Assembly: GCF_000280495.2 (NCBI RefSeq)
Contig: NZ_CP018016.1
Location: forward strand, 2,976,001-3,040,000
Direction: 5' to 3'
Source of the DNA: Kosakonia radicincitans DSM 16656
GTDB lineage: Bacteria; Pseudomonadota; Gammaproteobacteria; Enterobacterales; Enterobacteriaceae
Length of the DNA stretch: 64,000 nt
The notes beneath the pieces are model-generated. The model did no database searches, was not told where the DNA came from, and saw only the letters and a program-made list of their open reading frames with translations. A program made the position numbers and the translations under genes. This document shows, one piece after another, positions 9,338-18,765 of the stretch; the stretch's first letter is position 1, and the number at the start of each line of letters is the position of its first letter.

Positions 9338-10552
9338 TTACCAGTTCCACAACGTGCCATCTTCCAGCCGCGCGACCGGCAGATACGCGGGATCGTAGGG
9401 GTATTTCGCCGCCAGTTTTTCGTCAAAGCCGATGCCCAGACCGGGTTGATCGCCAGGATGCATATAGCCTTGCTCAAAGCGCCAACTGTGCGGGAAAACT
9501 TCCAGCATCTGTTCGGAGTAACCCATATATTCCTGCACACCAAAGTTGGGCACCCACAGATCAAAATGGAGGGCTGCCGCATGGCAAATGGGTGAAAGAT
9601 CTGACGGGCCGTGCGAGCCAGTACGTACCTGATACAGCGAGGCGAAATCCGCAATGCGCCGCATACCCGTAATGCCACCGGCATGAGTGATCGTGGTGCG
9701 GATATAGTCGATCAGCTGTTCTTCAATCAGTTGTTTGCAATCCCAGAGACTGTTGAACACTTCGCCAACGGCAATAGGGGTAACGGTGTGTTGGCGGATC
9801 AAGCGGAAGCACGCCTGATTTTCTGCCGGGGTGGGATCTTCCATCCAGAACAGGCGAAAAGGTTCGATGCTTTTACCAAAACGCGCGGCTTCAATTGGCG
9901 TCAGACGGTGGTGCATGTCATGCAGCAGATGTTCGTCGAAACCAAATTGACTGCGCACGGCGTCAAACAGTTTCGGGGTGAAATCGAGGTATTTTTCCGT
10001 CGACCAGAGCTGCTCTTCCGGCCACTGGCCTTTGGTGGCCGGTTCATACGCCTGGCCTTTGCCTTTTGCCATGCCGTAGGTGGTTTTCATTCCCGGCACG
10101 CCGCACTGCACGCGGATGGCTTTAAACCCCATCTCTTTATGCCGCGCGTAATCTTCCAGCACCTCATCAATGGTGTGGCCGGTGGTGTGGCAATAAACCA
10201 TCACCCCTTCACGGGAAGCGCCACCAAGCAACTGGTAGAGCGGCATATTGGCGGCTTTGGCTTTAATATCCCACAGCGCCATATCAATGGCGGAGATAGC
10301 CGACATGGTCACCGGACCGCGCCGCCAGTAAGCGCCTTTGTAGAAAAACTGCCAGATATCTTCAATGCGCTGCGCGTCACGGCCAATAAGTTGCGGGCAC
10401 AAATGATCTTTCAGGTAGGAAGCAACGGAGAGTTCGCGGCCATTCAGCGTGGCGTCACCAAGGCCGACGATCCCCTCTTCGGTGGTGATTTTTAATGTGA
10501 CAAAGTTGCGCCCCGGGCAGGTAACAAAGACATCAGCGCCAGTGATTTTCAT
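9338..10552 (-). CDS. rspA: RspA, mannonate dehydratase-family protein
   Basis: A 404-residue enolase-superfamily enzyme, identical in length to E. coli RspA. It has the N-terminal capping domain and a C-terminal barrel with metal-ligand segments ([27 protein letters not shown]) and the [12 protein letters not shown] segment typical of the D-mannonate dehydratase (ManD) group. Family members dehydrate D-mannonate or D-gluconate to the 2-keto-3-deoxy acid. First gene of the rspA-rspB-ydfJ-ydfI run, likely repressed by RspR. The start ATG at 10552 begins [10 protein letters not shown]. Confidence 0.95.
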   Translation of the reverse strand: MKITGADVFVTCPGRNFVTLKITTEEGIVGLGDATLNGRELSVASYLKDHLCPQLIGRDAQRIEDIWQFFYKGAYWRRGPVTMSAISAIDMALWDIKAKAANMPLYQLLGGASREGVMVYCHTTGHTIDEVLEDYARHKEMGFKAIRVQCGVPGMKTTYGMAKGKGQAYEPATKGQWPEEQLWSTEKYLDFTPKLFDAVRSQFGFDEHLLHDMHHRLTPIEAARFGKSIEPFRLFWMEDPTPAENQACFRLIRQHTVTPIAVGEVFNSLWDCKQLIEEQLIDYIRTTITHAGGITGMRRIADFASLYQVRTGSHGPSDLSPICHAAALHFDLWVPNFGVQEYMGYSEQMLEVFPHSWRFEQGYMHPGDQPGLGIGFDEKLAAKYPYDPAYLPVARLEDGTLWNW

Positions 10553-10667
10553 GCGGGTTTCCTTGCATCGACGTAATGTGATGCGGAAAACTTACGCAAT
10601 CAGGCAACTACCATACAAGTATAATGATCAAGAAATACGCAATCGATCACAAAATATTAACGATTAG

Positions 10668-10994
10668 TTAAGTACGTCCCCATCCGGCGACAATGATTAA
10701 CATACCGCATATCGCGACAACGGCACCCAGCCAGTCATAAAGACTCAGCTTCACGCCATCCACCACGCGCAGCCAGATAAGCGCCGTGCAAACATACACT
10801 CCGCCGTAAGCCGCATAAACGCGCCCGCTGGCCGCCGGATGCAGTGTTAACAGCCAGACAAACAACGCCAACGCCAGTGCCGCAGGCACCAGCAGAAACG
10901 GCGTCGCGCCGCGTTTTAACCACAGCCAGGGCAGGAAGCAACCAAGGATTTCACACAGTGCGGTAGCAAAAAAAAGCAGCGTTGTTTTGAGCAT
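10668..10994 (-). CDS. ynfA: YnfA, small multidrug resistance-like membrane protein
   Basis: A 108-residue inner-membrane protein with four predicted helices, matching E. coli YnfA nearly throughout ([35 protein letters not shown]). YnfA belongs to the SMR superfamily; export of dyes and quaternary compounds has been reported for the Shigella protein. The start is placed at 10994 (MLKTTLL) to agree with the family; the frame allows three more codons. Monocistronic and divergent from ynfB. Confidence 0.93.
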   Translation of the reverse strand: MLKTTLLFFATALCEILGCFLPWLWLKRGATPFLLVPAALALALFVWLLTLHPAASGRVYAAYGGVYVCTALIWLRVVDGVKLSLYDWLGAVVAICGMLIIVAGWGRT

Positions 10995-11142
10995 TTCTGG
11001 CACTATTATTCAGGATTGGTTGAACCATCATACCCGATAATGTTCTGAGAGTGAGCGCCGCCCCAGTATGCTGGCAGCCTGAGATCGCATAGAATAGAGA
11101 GATGTGGGCTACCCGTTTCTCCCTCAATTTAAGGATATCGCA

Positions 11143-11481
11143 ATGACAACTACACTTAGCAAACGCCTGTGCCTGACCGCAATGCTGACGCTGGGTGCCA
11201 TCGTGTACACCACCTCCGCAATGGCAGAAACCAACCGTCTGATTATCGAATCGGGCGACAATGCACAAACCCGTCAATCTGCGGAGATGGAAAAAGAGCA
11301 ATGGAATGACACCCGTACGTTGCGTCATAAAGTGAACAAACGCGTTGAAAAAGAGTGGGATAAAACCGACGTGGCGTTTGACGCACAGGATAACTGCCAG
11401 AAAAGCAGCAACTTTAACGCGTACTGGGAACCCAATACCCAGCGCTGCCTCGATCGTCGTACCGGTCGTCAAATTCAGTAA
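11143..11481 (+). CDS. ynfB: UPF0482 exported protein YnfB
   Basis: A 112-residue protein with a cleavable signal peptide (hydrophobic [14 protein letters not shown], cleavage after SAMA) and a charged mature part. It is clearly YnfB ([35 protein letters not shown]). Two cysteines in the mature part could form a periplasmic disulfide. The function is unknown. The start at 11143 has an AAGGAT ribosome-binding site. In E. coli speG follows; here it is replaced by chrA on the opposite strand. Confidence 0.92.
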   Translation: MTTTLSKRLCLTAMLTLGAIVYTTSAMAETNRLIIESGDNAQTRQSAEMEKEQWNDTRTLRHKVNKRVEKEWDKTDVAFDAQDNCQKSSNFNAYWEPNTQRCLDRRTGRQIQ

Positions 11482-11669
11482 TTTCACCGGGCGCGCACCG
11501 CGCCCGCTTTCTGCCTGCAGAAAAACTTAAGTGACGCAGCTATACCGCTCAGCTTCATCCTCCCCTGCGCTTCGCCCACCGCCTGATAACTTTTCGTAGG
11601 CCCTACCTGGGGTACGGATGAGGCTCACGCGAAACCGGATATCAGGCAAAACCCTTGCCAGTTCTCATA

Positions 11670-13034
11670 TTATGAAAGAAACAGCAGGTGAAGAGTCAGT
11701 CCCGCAACCGCGCAACCGGCGATGACATGCGTTACTTTTGCTTTAAAGCGAAACAGAGCAATTGCCGCAGCCAGCGCAATCAGGGCCGCCGCCCAGTCGA
11801 GGTTGCCAGCAAACCCTTTCGGCCATAGCACATGATAACCAAAGAACAGGGCAAGGTTGAGAATGACGCCGACGACGGCCGCTGTTATCGCCGTGAGTGG
11901 CGCGGTGAATTTGATATCGTTGTGGGTTGTTTCAATAAAAGGTCCACCAGCAAAAATAAACAAGAAAGAAGGCAGGAAGGTGAACCAGGTAACCAGTATT
12001 GCGGCAACCACACCTCCGAGGAAGAAATGATCCGGCCCAAACACGGTATTGGCATATCCGCCGACAAATCCGACAAAGGCGACAACCATAATTAAAGGAC
12101 CGGGAGTGGTTTCTCCCAACGCCAGACCATCGATCATCTGGGTAGGGGTTAGCCACTGATAATTAACGACTGCCCCCTGATAAATGTAAGGCAGTACGGC
12201 GTAAGCCCCACCAAAGGTGAGAAGCGCCGCTTTGGTAAAGAACCAGCCCATTTGCGTTATGGTATGTTCCGGGCCCAGGGTGAGATAAAGCGTCCCCATA
12301 GGGAGCACCCACAAAAGAGCGCCAGCAATCACTATCCACATCAACCGTGACCATTTGAAAACGGCATGTTCCGGTGTCGGGGTATCATCATCAATCATGG
12401 CGGAGCCATAAGATTTGTCGGTTCCGGCATGCGCGCCGCCACCCTTGAACCTCTCCGGGGAGAAACGCCCGCCGATGAAACCAATGAGCGCGGCCGACAA
12501 GACAATAATCGGGAACGGGATATTTAAAGCAAAGATCGCCACAAAAGCGGCTGCGGCAATGGCCCACTGAGTATTGTTGCGTAACGCTCTGGTACCGATG
12601 CGATGCGCCGCCTGTACGACAATCGCGGTGATCGCGGGTTTAATGCCATAAAATAACCCCATGACGACAGGCAGGTCGCCCCAGGCGATATAAATCCAGG
12701 AAAGCGCGATTAACACCAACAGTGAAGGCAGAACAAACAATGTGCCAGCCACGATACCGCCCCTGCTACGATGCATCAGCCAGCCAATATACGTTGCCAG
12801 CTGCTGCGCTTCAGGCCCTGGTAGGACCATGCAGTAGTTCAATGCGTGCAGAAAACGTTGTTCTGAGATCCAGCGTCGGTTTTCCACCAGTTCCTGATGC
12901 ATGATGGATATTTGCCCTGCCGGGCCGCCAAAACTGATAAACCCCAGCTTCAGCCAGAATAGAAATGCTTCCCGGAAACTGACGTGATGAGGAGTTTCTG
13001 TATCGGCCATAGCGAGCGATGGGCTTTTACTCAT
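11670..13034 (-). CDS. chrA: Chromate transporter, long-chain CHR family
   Basis: A 454-residue inner-membrane protein with two homologous chromate-transport halves, each starting with the family motif (FISFGGPAGQISIMH near residue 33 and LLTFGGAYAVLPYIYQG near residue 265) and containing a GPEAQQLATYIG / TPGPLIMVVAF-type segment. Members export chromate in exchange for or together with sulfate-like ions; some act on other anions. It lies between ynfB and ynfC where E. coli has speG. Its start overlaps the end of a decayed TetR-type regulator frame, which suggests a former regulator-transporter operon acquired as a unit. Confidence 0.9.
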   Translation of the reverse strand: MSKSPSLAMADTETPHHVSFREAFLFWLKLGFISFGGPAGQISIMHQELVENRRWISEQRFLHALNYCMVLPGPEAQQLATYIGWLMHRSRGGIVAGTLFVLPSLLVLIALSWIYIAWGDLPVVMGLFYGIKPAITAIVVQAAHRIGTRALRNNTQWAIAAAAFVAIFALNIPFPIIVLSAALIGFIGGRFSPERFKGGGAHAGTDKSYGSAMIDDDTPTPEHAVFKWSRLMWIVIAGALLWVLPMGTLYLTLGPEHTITQMGWFFTKAALLTFGGAYAVLPYIYQGAVVNYQWLTPTQMIDGLALGETTPGPLIMVVAFVGFVGGYANTVFGPDHFFLGGVVAAILVTWFTFLPSFLFIFAGGPFIETTHNDIKFTAPLTAITAAVVGVILNLALFFGYHVLWPKGFAGNLDWAAALIALAAAIALFRFKAKVTHVIAGCAVAGLTLHLLFLS

Positions 13035-13215
13035 GGTGTGCTGATCCCATTTGGTAAGTCATTAACAGGCCGTCAAACAGCATAGATGCTGTCTCCAGCA
13101 ACTTGTCATCGTCCGTAATGTTCTTCAGTGATACGCTCAACGCCAGCCGCCCCTGGGGGCTGAACTCCGCCAGTATCCAGGTAATCAGATTATTTTGAAA
13201 TAAAACCAGTGATGA
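13027..13215 (-). pseudogene. Remnant of a TetR-family regulator, C-terminal end
   Basis: An open frame of 62 codons without a start codon at its beginning (a TAA stands at 13216-13218). It reads like the last helices of a TetR/AcrR regulator: LITWILAEFSPQGRLALSV, then LLETASMLFDGLLMTYQ. The stop codon overlaps the chrA start (ATGAGTAA), a typical coupling of two genes in an operon. The DNA-binding N-terminal part is absent, so the regulator is inactive. Recognition is by pattern only. Confidence 0.6.
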
Positions 13216-13310
13216 TTACGCGCCCCTAAACAACTGTCTCAGGGACTCATTGCCATAACGGTCATGAACCGCCTGCCGCCACCGCGCCGTAAGCGCGGCG
13301 GGGAACTGCA

Positions 13311-14033
13311 TCAATAATAGGAGATGGTATTTTTGATGCTGTATTTGTGGGTAACCTGCGGGGAAGCGCTCAGATCGACAACCTCCAGCGTGCAGCTCAA
13401 CGGATTGTCGTGGCTGTCGTAGTCGCAAGCCTGTTTCACGCTGCCGAGCGGCTTGTCATTCAGCGTGCTGAGCGATGTGTAATCGAGTTTTTTCCGTTTG
13501 TCTTTGGAAGGCGTCGAGGCCACTGTCAGATGCTCGTCCTTCGAGGTCGTGGATTTGCCCAGCGGGTAACCTTCCTCATCGTAACGGTATTTCACTTCCA
13601 TCTCTTTCCCGGTCGCCAGCACGACAAAACCGTTGTCATCGGTGTCCCACGTCACGCCCGCCGCCGGAAACTCAGCTAACTGGCATTTACCCTGCAAGCG
13701 CAGCCGCTTCTCTTTTGTTTCCGCGTCGAGGTAATAATTGGCATCCAGCACCAGCGCGACGCCGCTGTTGTTCTCCAGATCGTGCAGTTCCAGCGTATCG
13801 AAACAGCCCTCTTTCGACATCGTTCCGCTGACGCGTTTTGTTACTTCGCCCTTCTCATTTAACAGCGTCTGGCTGAACTCTTTCACCGGGCCACGCAACG
13901 GATCAAAATCGAATTCATTGGAGAAGCTCGCCATCTCTGGCGTAAACGATACCGGTCCCTTCGCGTCATCACATCCGGCGAGCAGTGCTGCCACAGCGAT
14001 GAGCAATAGCTGTTTTTTCAATGGGTTCACCAC
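13311..14033 (-). CDS. ynfC: UPF0257 lipoprotein YnfC
   Basis: A lipoprotein of about 240 residues. The signal peptide ends in the lipobox LLAGC, followed by DDAKG, and the mature part matches E. coli YnfC (SFTPEMASFSNEFDFDPLRG; GCFDTLELHDLENN; DTDDNGFVV; LDYTSLS). The aspartate after the lipid-bearing cysteine predicts retention in the inner membrane. The start is uncertain: GTG at 14033 or 14030, or TTG at 14021, all give a normal signal peptide. The function is unknown. Monocistronic. Confidence 0.88.
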   Translation of the reverse strand: MVNPLKKQLLLIAVAALLAGCDDAKGPVSFTPEMASFSNEFDFDPLRGPVKEFSQTLLNEKGEVTKRVSGTMSKEGCFDTLELHDLENNSGVALVLDANYYLDAETKEKRLRLQGKCQLAEFPAAGVTWDTDDNGFVVLATGKEMEVKYRYDEEGYPLGKSTTSKDEHLTVASTPSKDKRKKLDYTSLSTLNDKPLGSVKQACDYDSHDNPLSCTLEVVDLSASPQVTHKYSIKNTISYY

Positions 14034-14304
14034 ATTTTTCTTCTGGATTGCGCTTATCTTAGCAAAATCTTTACATAGTCGGGCAAACACTTATTTGTCT
14101 TACGGCCTAAAACCTGCCAACGAATACACGCTGCCCACCAAATTTAGTAGCCGGAGCGGTCATAAAACGGCGGCGGTTATGTGTTCCGCCGCAGATAACG
14201 TTACTGCCGCATCAGCGATCGCATCGTCAGATAATTCAGAGATTTATCCGGCCCTGACGCGGAAACTGCTAAGCTTACTGCGGGCAAAACTGAAGGAGAT
14301 GAGA

Positions 14305-14586
14305 ATGCAATATTCACGTTGGTTATGTGCATTACTGCTGGCGGGCGCGGTTCCTGCCTTTGCTGCGCCCGATTCATGCGAGCGGGTCAAGGCGGATATC
14401 CAGCAGCGCATCATTAATAACGGCGTCCCGGAATCGGGATTCAGCCTGACAATTGTGCCGAATGACCAGGCAGACCAGGCCGGTTCGCAGGTGGTGGGCC
14501 ACTGTGCGAATGACACCTACAAAATTCTCTACACCCGCAACAGCGGCGCCACCCCGCAGAACGATCAGGGCGCCGATACGCAATAA
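14305..14586 (+). CDS. ynfD: DUF1161 exported protein YnfD
   Basis: A 93-residue periplasmic protein with a signal peptide cleaved after PAFA. The mature part has the DUF1161 pattern (SCERVKADIQQRIINNGVP; TIVPNDQ; GHCANDTYKILYTR) with two conserved cysteines that probably pair. The function is unknown. The ATG at 14305 follows AAGGAGA, which decides against the much longer frame read from 13738. A perfect hairpin follows the stop. Confidence 0.9.
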   Translation: MQYSRWLCALLLAGAVPAFAAPDSCERVKADIQQRIINNGVPESGFSLTIVPNDQADQAGSQVVGHCANDTYKILYTRNSGATPQNDQGADTQ

Positions 14587-14589
14587 AAT

Positions 14590-14618
14590 ATAATCCCCCT
14601 GAATATTAGGGGGATTAT
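14590..14618 (+). terminator. Hairpin after ynfD
   Basis: ATAATCCCC and GGGGATTAT are perfect inverted arms placed four bases after the ynfD stop. There is no long T-run behind it. Confidence 0.5.
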
Positions 14619-14625
14619 CCCGCAG

Positions 14626-14639
14626 TTGATCGTGGTTAA
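14626..14639 (+). promoter_or_regulatory. Possible FNR site upstream of ynfE
   Basis: TTGAT-CGTG-GTTAA agrees with TTGAT-N4-ATCAA in eight of ten positions and lies about 100 bases before the ynfE start. FNR activation of ynfEFGH is known in E. coli. The match is imperfect. Confidence 0.4.
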
Positions 14640-14738
14640 AACTTATCCCCCCCAAATGGTTACCATAAACACTTCATTAGCCTGCTTCTAATATGAGCGG
14701 TTAATTTCTTTTTATTATAAATAATAATGGAGTGAGCT

Positions 14739-17177
14739 ATGTCCGACATTGAACACCAGGGGGGGATCAGCCGACGAACGTTGGTGAAATCTACTGCGCT
14801 GGGATCGCTTGCACTCGCAGCGGGTGCAATCTCCCTTCCTTTCGGCATGCGCTCCGCTGCAGCCGCCGTACAACAAGCCATGCAACCCGCGCCCGATAAA
14901 GTCGTCTGGGGCGCCTGCTCGGTAAACTGTGGCAGCCGCTGCGCCCTGCGTTTACATGTGCGCGATGACGAAGTGTACTGGGTGGAAACCGATAATACCG
15001 GCGATGATATTTACGGTAACCACCAGGTCCGCGCCTGCCTGCGCGGGCGTTCGATTCGCCGCCGCATCAATCATCCCGATCGTCTTAACTACCCGATGAA
15101 GCGCGTGGGCAAACGCGGTGAAGGCAAGTTCGTGCGCATTAGCTGGGACGAAGCTCTCGATACGATTGCCAACAGCCTGAAAGGCGTGGTGCAGAAATAC
15201 GGTAACGAAGCGGTTTACATTAACTACTCTTCCGGCATCGTCGGCGGCAACATTACCCGCTCTTCACCTTCCGCTTCGGTCATTGCCAGGCTGATGGCGC
15301 TATACGGCGGTTTCCTTAAACAGTACGGCACTTACAGCACTGCGCAAATCTCCTGCGCGATGCCTTATACCTACGGCTCCAACGACGGCAACAGCACCTC
15401 GGATATTGAAAACACCAAACTGGTGGTGATGTTCGGCAACAACCCGGCGGAAACCCGTATGAGCGGTGGCGGCATCACTTACTTTCTTGAACAGGCGCGC
15501 GAACGCTCGAATGCGCGGATGATTGTTATCGATCCGCGCTATACCGATACGGCTGCCGGACGTGAAGATGAGTGGGTTCCGATTCGTCCGGGTACCGATG
15601 CCGCATTGGTCGCAGGGATGGCATGGGTATTGATCAGCGAAAACCTCGTCGACCAGCCGTTCCTCGATAAATATTGCATCGGTTACGATGAGAAAACCCT
15701 GCCCGCCGATGCGCCTGCCAACAGCCACTACAAAGCGTATATTCTCGGTCAGGGCGATGATGGTATTGCCAAAACGCCGCAGTGGGCGTCGCGTATTACC
15801 GGTATTCCGGCCGATAAAATTATTAAGCTGGCGCGGGAAATTGGCAGCGCCAAACCGGCCTATATTTGTCAGGGCTGGGGGCCGCAGCGTCAGGCCAACG
15901 GCGAGTTGACTTCGCGTGCCATCGCCATGCTGCCGATCCTCACCGGTAACGTGGGCATTAACGGCGGCAACAGCGGCGCGCGTGAATCCACTTACACTAT
16001 TACCATCGAACGTATGCCGATGCCGGAAAACCCGGTGAAAACGTCGATCTCCTGCTTTACCTGGACGGATGCCATTGCCCGCGGCCCGGAAATGACCGCC
16101 AAACGCGATGGTGTGCGTGGTAAAGATAAACTCGATGTGCCGATCAAATTCATCTGGAACTACGCCGGTAACACCATCACCAACCAGCACGGCGATATCA
16201 ACCGGACTCACGACATCCTGCAGGACGAAAGCAAGTGCGAAATGATTGTGGTCATTGAGAATTTTATGACCTCTTCGGCAATGTATGCCGACATTCTGCT
16301 GCCGGATCTGATGACCGTTGAACAGGAAGACATTATTCCGAACGACTACGCAGGGAATATGGGCTATCTGATCTTCCTGCAGCCGGTCACCGCACCGAAA
16401 TTCGAGCGCAAACCGATCTACTGGATTACCAGCGAAATCGCCCGTCGTCTGGGGCCGGATATCTACCAGAAGTTCACCGAAGGCCGCACCCAGCAAGAGT
16501 GGCTGAAGTATCTGTACGCCAAAATGGTCGCCAAAGATCCGCAGTTGCCTTCCTATGAAGAGCTCAAAGCGATGGGGATTTATAAGCGCAAAGATCCGAA
16601 CGGACACTTTGTCGCCTATAAAAAATTCCGCGATGATCCGGTTGCTAACCCGCTGAAAACGCCCTCTGGAAAAATTGAAATCTACTCCAGTCAACTGGCG
16701 AAAATCGCCAACAGCTGGGAGCTGGAGAAAGACGAAGTCATCAGTCCACTGCCGGTTTACGCCTCAACCTTTGAAGGCTGGGACGATCCGGCGCGGGAAA
16801 AATTCCCGTTGCAACTGTTCGGGTTCCACTACAAAGCCCGCACGCACTCCAGCTACGGCAACATCGATGTGCTGAAAGAGTCCTGCCGCCAGGAAGTGTG
16901 GATCAACCCTATTGATGCCGAGCGTCGTGGTATCAAGCATGGCGACATGGTGCGCGTCTTTAATGAGCGCGGCGAAGTGCGCATTGCGGCGAAAGTAACA
17001 CCGCGCATCATGCCGGGCGTCAGCGCCATGGGCCAGGGCGCCTGGCACCGGGCCAACATGGAAGGAGACCGTGTCGATCATGGTGGCTGCGTGAATACGC
17101 TAACCACCCACCGCCCGTCGCCGCTGGCGAAAGGCAATCCGCAGCACACCAACCTGGTCGACATTCAGAAGGTTTGA
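14739..17177 (+). CDS. ynfE: Molybdopterin oxidoreductase YnfE (DMSO/selenate reductase-like catalytic subunit)
   Basis: An 812-residue catalytic subunit of the DmsA group. It has a Tat signal (ISRRTLVKS then a hydrophobic stretch ending in RSAAAA), an N-terminal Fe-S motif (CSVNCGSRCALR, then ACLRGRSIRRR) and the full bis-MGD fold ending DHGGCVNTLTTHRPSPLAKG. It is closer to E. coli YnfE than YnfF (IVGGNITRSSPSAS; TYTITIERMP; IIPNDYAGNMGY). The E. coli complex has been linked to selenate reduction. Only one catalytic gene is present here, in contrast to ynfE plus ynfF of K-12. It needs the chaperone DmsD, encoded downstream, and subunits YnfG and YnfH; ynfG is broken. Confidence 0.93.
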   Translation: MSDIEHQGGISRRTLVKSTALGSLALAAGAISLPFGMRSAAAAVQQAMQPAPDKVVWGACSVNCGSRCALRLHVRDDEVYWVETDNTGDDIYGNHQVRACLRGRSIRRRINHPDRLNYPMKRVGKRGEGKFVRISWDEALDTIANSLKGVVQKYGNEAVYINYSSGIVGGNITRSSPSASVIARLMALYGGFLKQYGTYSTAQISCAMPYTYGSNDGNSTSDIENTKLVVMFGNNPAETRMSGGGITYFLEQARERSNARMIVIDPRYTDTAAGREDEWVPIRPGTDAALVAGMAWVLISENLVDQPFLDKYCIGYDEKTLPADAPANSHYKAYILGQGDDGIAKTPQWASRITGIPADKIIKLAREIGSAKPAYICQGWGPQRQANGELTSRAIAMLPILTGNVGINGGNSGARESTYTITIERMPMPENPVKTSISCFTWTDAIARGPEMTAKRDGVRGKDKLDVPIKFIWNYAGNTITNQHGDINRTHDILQDESKCEMIVVIENFMTSSAMYADILLPDLMTVEQEDIIPNDYAGNMGYLIFLQPVTAPKFERKPIYWITSEIARRLGPDIYQKFTEGRTQQEWLKYLYAKMVAKDPQLPSYEELKAMGIYKRKDPNGHFVAYKKFRDDPVANPLKTPSGKIEIYSSQLAKIANSWELEKDEVISPLPVYASTFEGWDDPAREKFPLQLFGFHYKARTHSSYGNIDVLKESCRQEVWINPIDAERRGIKHGDMVRVFNERGEVRIAAKVTPRIMPGVSAMGQGAWHRANMEGDRVDHGGCVNTLTTHRPSPLAKGNPQHTNLVDIQKV

Positions 17178-17187
17178 GGAGTAACCG

Positions 17188-17805
17188 ATGACAACTCAGT
17201 ATGGATTTTTTATTGACTCCAGCCGTTGCACCGGTTGCAAAACCTGCGAGCTGGCCTGTAAGGATTACAAAGACTTAACCCCGGACGTCAGCTTCCGCCG
17301 CGTGTATGAATACGCTGGCGGCAACTGGCAGGAAGATAACGGTATCTGGCACCAGAACGTCTTTGCCTACTACCTTTCGATCTCCTGCAACCATTGTGAA
17401 GATCCGGCCTGCACCAAAGTGTGCCCAAGCGGCGCGATGCATAAGCGTGAAGATGGTTTTGTGGTGGTGGACTAAGATGTCTGCATCGGCTGCCGCTACT
17501 GCCATATGGCCTGCCCCTACGGCGCGCCGCAATACAACGCCGCGAAGGGACACATGACCAAGTGCGACGGCTGCCACGATCGCGTCGCCGAGGGGAAAAA
17601 GCCCATCTGCGTCGAATCCTGCCCGCTGCGCGCGCTGGATTTCGGCCCAATCGAGGAACTGCGTAAACAGCACGGTTCGCTTGCTGCCATCGCCCCCTTC
17701 CCGGCTGCGCATTTTACCCGGCCGAATATCGTGATCAAACCTAACGCCAATAGCCGCCCGACGGGTGATACCACCGGCTATCTGGCCAATCCGCAGGAGG
17801 TATGA
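17188..17805 (+). pseudogene. ynfG: YnfG Fe-S subunit, interrupted by an in-frame stop
   Basis: The reading frame matches the four-cluster ferredoxin-like subunit YnfG over 205 codons, but codon 96 (17473-17475) is TAA between FVVVD and DVCIGCRYC. E. coli has glutamate at this point, so one G-to-T change (GAA to TAA) explains it. No shift of frame occurs; the second half continues intact to the normal stop with CIGCRYCHMACPYGAP and CDGCHD...CVESCPLRAL. The 95-residue product would lack two of four [4Fe-4S] motifs and could not connect YnfE to YnfH. Restart at the internal ATG 17506 would not restore it. A sequencing error is the main alternative. Confidence 0.85.
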
Positions 17806-17806
17806 A

Positions 17807-18664
17807 ATGGGAAACGGATGGCATGAGTGGCCGCTGGTACTGTTCACGGTACTGGGCCAGTGTGTGGCTGGCGGCCTGATTGTAAGCGGTATCGTCTGGA
17901 TGAACGCCAACGACGATCGTATCGGGCAAGTGCGCATTGTACGCAGCCAGCTTCTCCTCTGGGTGCTGATGGGCGTGGGTTTTATCGCCTCGATGATGCA
18001 CCTCGGCTCGCCGCTGCGCGCCTTTAACTCGCTAAACCGCGTCGGTGCGTCGGCGCTCAGTAATGAAATCGCCGCCGGTTCTCTGTTCTTCGCCGTCGGT
18101 GGTTTCTGGTGGCTGGTAAGCTGGCTGGGGAAAATGCCCGCCACCTTAAGCCGCATCTGGCTGGCGGTCAGCATGTTGCTTGGCGTGCTGTTTGTCTGGG
18201 CCATGACACGGGTCTATCAAATCGACACCGTGCCGACCTGGCATAACGGCTACACCACGGCAGCATTTTTTCTGACCATGCTGATGGGCGGCCCGCTGCT
18301 GGCCGCACTGCTGCTGCGTCTGGCGGGTATTCGTTTTCGCGCCTCGCGCTTCGCCGCGCTTAGCGTTGCGGCGTTTATCGCCAGCATTGCCGTAGTGATG
18401 CTGCAAAGCCAGCAACTGGGCGAGATCCACAGTTCCGTCCAGCAGGCGATCGCGCTGGTACCGGATTACGCTATGCTGCAAGTGGCGCGCCTGCTGCTGG
18501 TTGCGCTCGGTCTGGGCTGCTGGATCTGCCCGCTGGTGATGCGTAAACAGCCGCAGGTGCTTAGCCTGCTGCTTGGCATCGTGCTGGTCGCCGCCGGGGA
18601 AGTAATCGGGCGTGGTCTGTTCTATGGGCTGCATATGACCGTGGGCGTCGCCGTTGCCGGTTGA
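17807..18664 (+). CDS. ynfH: YnfH, membrane anchor subunit of the YnfEGH reductase
   Basis: A 285-residue DmsC-type integral membrane protein with about eight helices that anchors the complex and oxidises menaquinol. The start ATG at 17807 (MGNGWHEWPLVLF) follows AGGAGG embedded in the end of ynfG and begins one base after its stop, so translation is coupled to ynfG. Ends GLFYGLHMTVGVAVAG as in the family. The frame is intact, so loss of function upstream, if real, may be recent. Confidence 0.92.
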   Translation: MGNGWHEWPLVLFTVLGQCVAGGLIVSGIVWMNANDDRIGQVRIVRSQLLLWVLMGVGFIASMMHLGSPLRAFNSLNRVGASALSNEIAAGSLFFAVGGFWWLVSWLGKMPATLSRIWLAVSMLLGVLFVWAMTRVYQIDTVPTWHNGYTTAAFFLTMLMGGPLLAALLLRLAGIRFRASRFAALSVAAFIASIAVVMLQSQQLGEIHSSVQQAIALVPDYAMLQVARLLLVALGLGCWICPLVMRKQPQVLSLLLGIVLVAAGEVIGRGLFYGLHMTVGVAVAG

Positions 18665-18671
18665 TGATGTG

Positions 18672-18748
18672 CGCCGGATGGCCGTGCCTGATTCGGCCTG
18701 TGTGTTCCGCATGATGCGCAGGCCGGATAAACACCGCGCCATCCGGCA
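18672..18748. repeat. REP-type palindromic element (two units)
   Basis: Two GCCGGAT-type palindromes in a row between ynfH and dmsD: GCCGGATGGCC...GGCC at 18673-18697 and GCCGGAT...ATCCGGC at 18722-18747. This is the form of enterobacterial REP/BIME elements placed between genes of an operon. Confidence 0.65.
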
Positions 18749-18765
18749 ATTTTTCAGGATCAAAC

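Noticed and set aside
13216..13310. Short minus-strand frame after ynfC reading FPAALTARWRQAVHDRYG
   Set aside because: Looks protein-like but has no start and no recognised family; too short to support.
15300..16694. 464-codon minus-strand frame inside ynfE
   Set aside because: It lies wholly antisense to a clearly recognised gene; codon bias of GC-rich enterobacterial genes makes such frames common.
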